NCBI GenBank assembly: GCA_003482905.1
Contig: DMXM01000011.1
Coordinates: 69,115-133,114 of the forward strand
DNA from: Elusimicrobiota bacterium
GTDB lineage: Bacteria > Elusimicrobiota > Elusimicrobia > Elusimicrobiales > UBA9959
Direction of reading: 5' to 3'
Length of the DNA: 64,000 nt
Shown: positions 63,317 to 64,000 of the stretch, one piece after another
Position numbering within the stretch: position 1 is the stretch's first letter
Layout: each line of letters starts with the position of its first letter
Translations under genes and position numbers: made by a program
Notes under the pieces: generated by a model
The model's database searches: none
The model's input: the letters and a program-made list of their open reading frames with translations, nothing else
What the model was told of the DNA's origin: nothing

Positions 63317-64000
63317 CTAATTATCGCTGCGCTGGGCTTCCACCCAGGCAGTCCCGTAGTATCCTATAACCAGCACGTCGTTCAAGCCCAGTGTGAACGG
63401 CACCTGGCCGGCCAGTTGCAAATTCCCGCCCGACGGAACCGTTACAGTGTTGGTATCGTCGCTGCCCACCAGAACCATCAACTGCCCGGAAGTCCCGGCA
63501 GCCACAGGCAGCGCGCCGCTTAGCGTAACCGCGCCGCCGCTGCCGGCCAGCCGCACGGAGGTGCGGTCAACTGAAACAGTCTCACCCTCCCCCACCACGG
63601 TAACGCCGCCGTCCGGGAATACTGCCCTGCCTGCCACCATTATACTTGTGGAGATATTGATCCCGCCCTCCCCGGCAGCAGCCGCCAGCGAAGAGCCGGC
63701 GGCATAGGTCTGCACACCGGTGAAGGTGTTGGCCCCGGTGCCGGCCTTGCCGTCCAGCTGCGTTTTCAGCGTGGTAGTGTCCACAGCCACCAGTGCGAAC
63801 TTGCCGTACAATGTGCCGGTGTCCACGGCCACGGCGTTTATGCCGGTTTTCAGTGTAGTCGTATCCACGGCCACCAGCGCGAACTGCCCATACACCGTCC
63901 CTGTGTCCGTAGCTATGGCGTCTATGTTGGCTTTCAGCGTTGTCGTGTCCACAGCCACCTGCGTAAACTTGCCGTATAATGTGCCGGTGTCTACTGCTAC
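63317..64000 (-). CDS. Fibre-like repeat protein (N-terminus off window)
   Basis: The frame is open to the right edge, so the N-terminus lies outside. The visible 227 residues start with at least two and a half 28-residue repeats (VAVDTTTLK, then DTGTLYGKFAL), 84 bp each. A GTGANTFTGVQTYA segment typical of phage tail-fibre and stalk proteins follows. A beta-rich C-terminal domain (about 130 residues, ending VIGYYGTAWVEAQRSDN) comes last. It is first of the four minus-strand surface genes seen and 29 bp upstream of the DUF1566 gene. Probably a trimeric or extended fibre; no enzyme motif. Confidence 0.72.
   Translation of the reverse strand, partial: VAVDTGTLYGKFTQVAVDTTTLKANIDAIATDTGTVYGQFALVAVDTTTLKTGINAVAVDTGTLYGKFALVAVDTTTLKTQLDGKAGTGANTFTGVQTYAAGSSLAAAAGEGGINISTSIMVAGRAVFPDGGVTVVGEGETVSVDRTSVRLAGSGGAVTLSGALPVAAGTSGQLMVLVGSDDTNTVTVPSGGNLQLAGQVPFTLGLNDVLVIGYYGTAWVEAQRSDN
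63739..64000 (-). repeat. 84-bp tandem repeats encoding 28-residue fibre units
   Basis: Units with conserved GTGTCCAC and TTGCCGTA tracts recur every 84 bp and continue to the window edge, so the true copy number is unknown. Confidence 0.8.

Noticed and set aside
58368..64000. DGR template repeat or reverse transcriptase within the window
   Set aside because: No non-coding AAC-rich copy of the variable regions and no reverse-transcriptase motif (such as YxDD) was found in any supported gene, so only target genes are claimed.
63739..64000. CRISPR array
   Set aside because: The 84-bp units are contiguous, in frame and without spacers; they encode protein repeats.

Overview
The window is a dense, GC-rich bacterial chromosome segment with short intergenic gaps and many ATGA-type overlaps. 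It encodes a Gram-negative envelope: TolC-type outer membrane protein, RND pumps, beta-barrels, lipoproteins, MurB and signal peptidase I. Very large secreted fibronectin-III, carboxypeptidase-regulatory and PEGA proteins, plus FGE/DUF1566 surface proteins, point to a little-cultured phylum. Elusimicrobiota is my best guess. This rests on protein style only, since no rRNA or ribosomal marker gene is present.

Layout. 1-6222 (minus): an operon of secreted proteins (FN3/T9SS-like giant, CARDB/PrcB protein, FecR-domain protein). 6303-9958: divergent pullulanase and DUF4015 glycosidase. 10020-10158: copy A of a structured intergenic repeat. 10162-19495: housekeeping and peptide/nucleoside metabolism (phosphopentomutase-like enzyme, M1-M28-PDZ fusion peptidase, protein disulfide oxidoreductase, RluA pseudouridine synthase, spinster-type MFS, M18 aminopeptidase, asparaginase N-domain). 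19544-34565 (minus except one small gene): an efflux and signalling cluster with ApbE-like protein, two RND permeases, adaptor, TolC, beta-barrel, two FHA proteins (one STAS-FHA, one FHA-TM-PEGA), a PP2C phosphatase and a plus-strand PG0541-type PII-like protein. 34641-43478: a single 2945-residue secreted protein built from LecA-like, carboxypeptidase-regulatory and about ten PEGA modules. 43659-50205 (plus): FlgO/VWA protein, secreted GH3 hexosaminidase, signal peptidase I, CNT nucleoside transporter, GT4 glycosyltransferase and a small membrane protein. 50252-50378 and 54404-54538: repeat copies B and C. 50437-54302 (minus): MurB, DMT exporter, ornithine aminotransferase, beta-barrel. 54580-58179 (plus): YgiQ radical SAM protein, then a lower-GC pair (DUF4143 ATPase and coiled-coil repeat protein). 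58368-64000 (minus): four fibre-like surface genes.

The most interesting signal is at 58368-63287. Three consecutive secreted proteins end in C-type-lectin-fold domains (two FGE-type, one DUF1566-type). Their last 35-45 codons look like variable regions of diversity-generating retroelement (DGR) targets: an invariant scaffold interrupted by mostly NNC/NNT codons that can all be derived from AAC/AAT. No reverse transcriptase, Avd gene or template repeat is in the window, so any DGR machinery must lie outside it.

The second is a three-copy intergenic repeat of about 127-139 bp. It has a long outer stem and inner hairpins around an invariant CGCTTACGTAAGCG palindrome, and compensatory base changes between copies support a conserved fold.

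The third is the efflux cluster, in which tripartite pump genes are co-transcribed with STAS/FHA, and a second RND permease with FHA and PP2C modules. This suggests phosphorylation-linked control of export.
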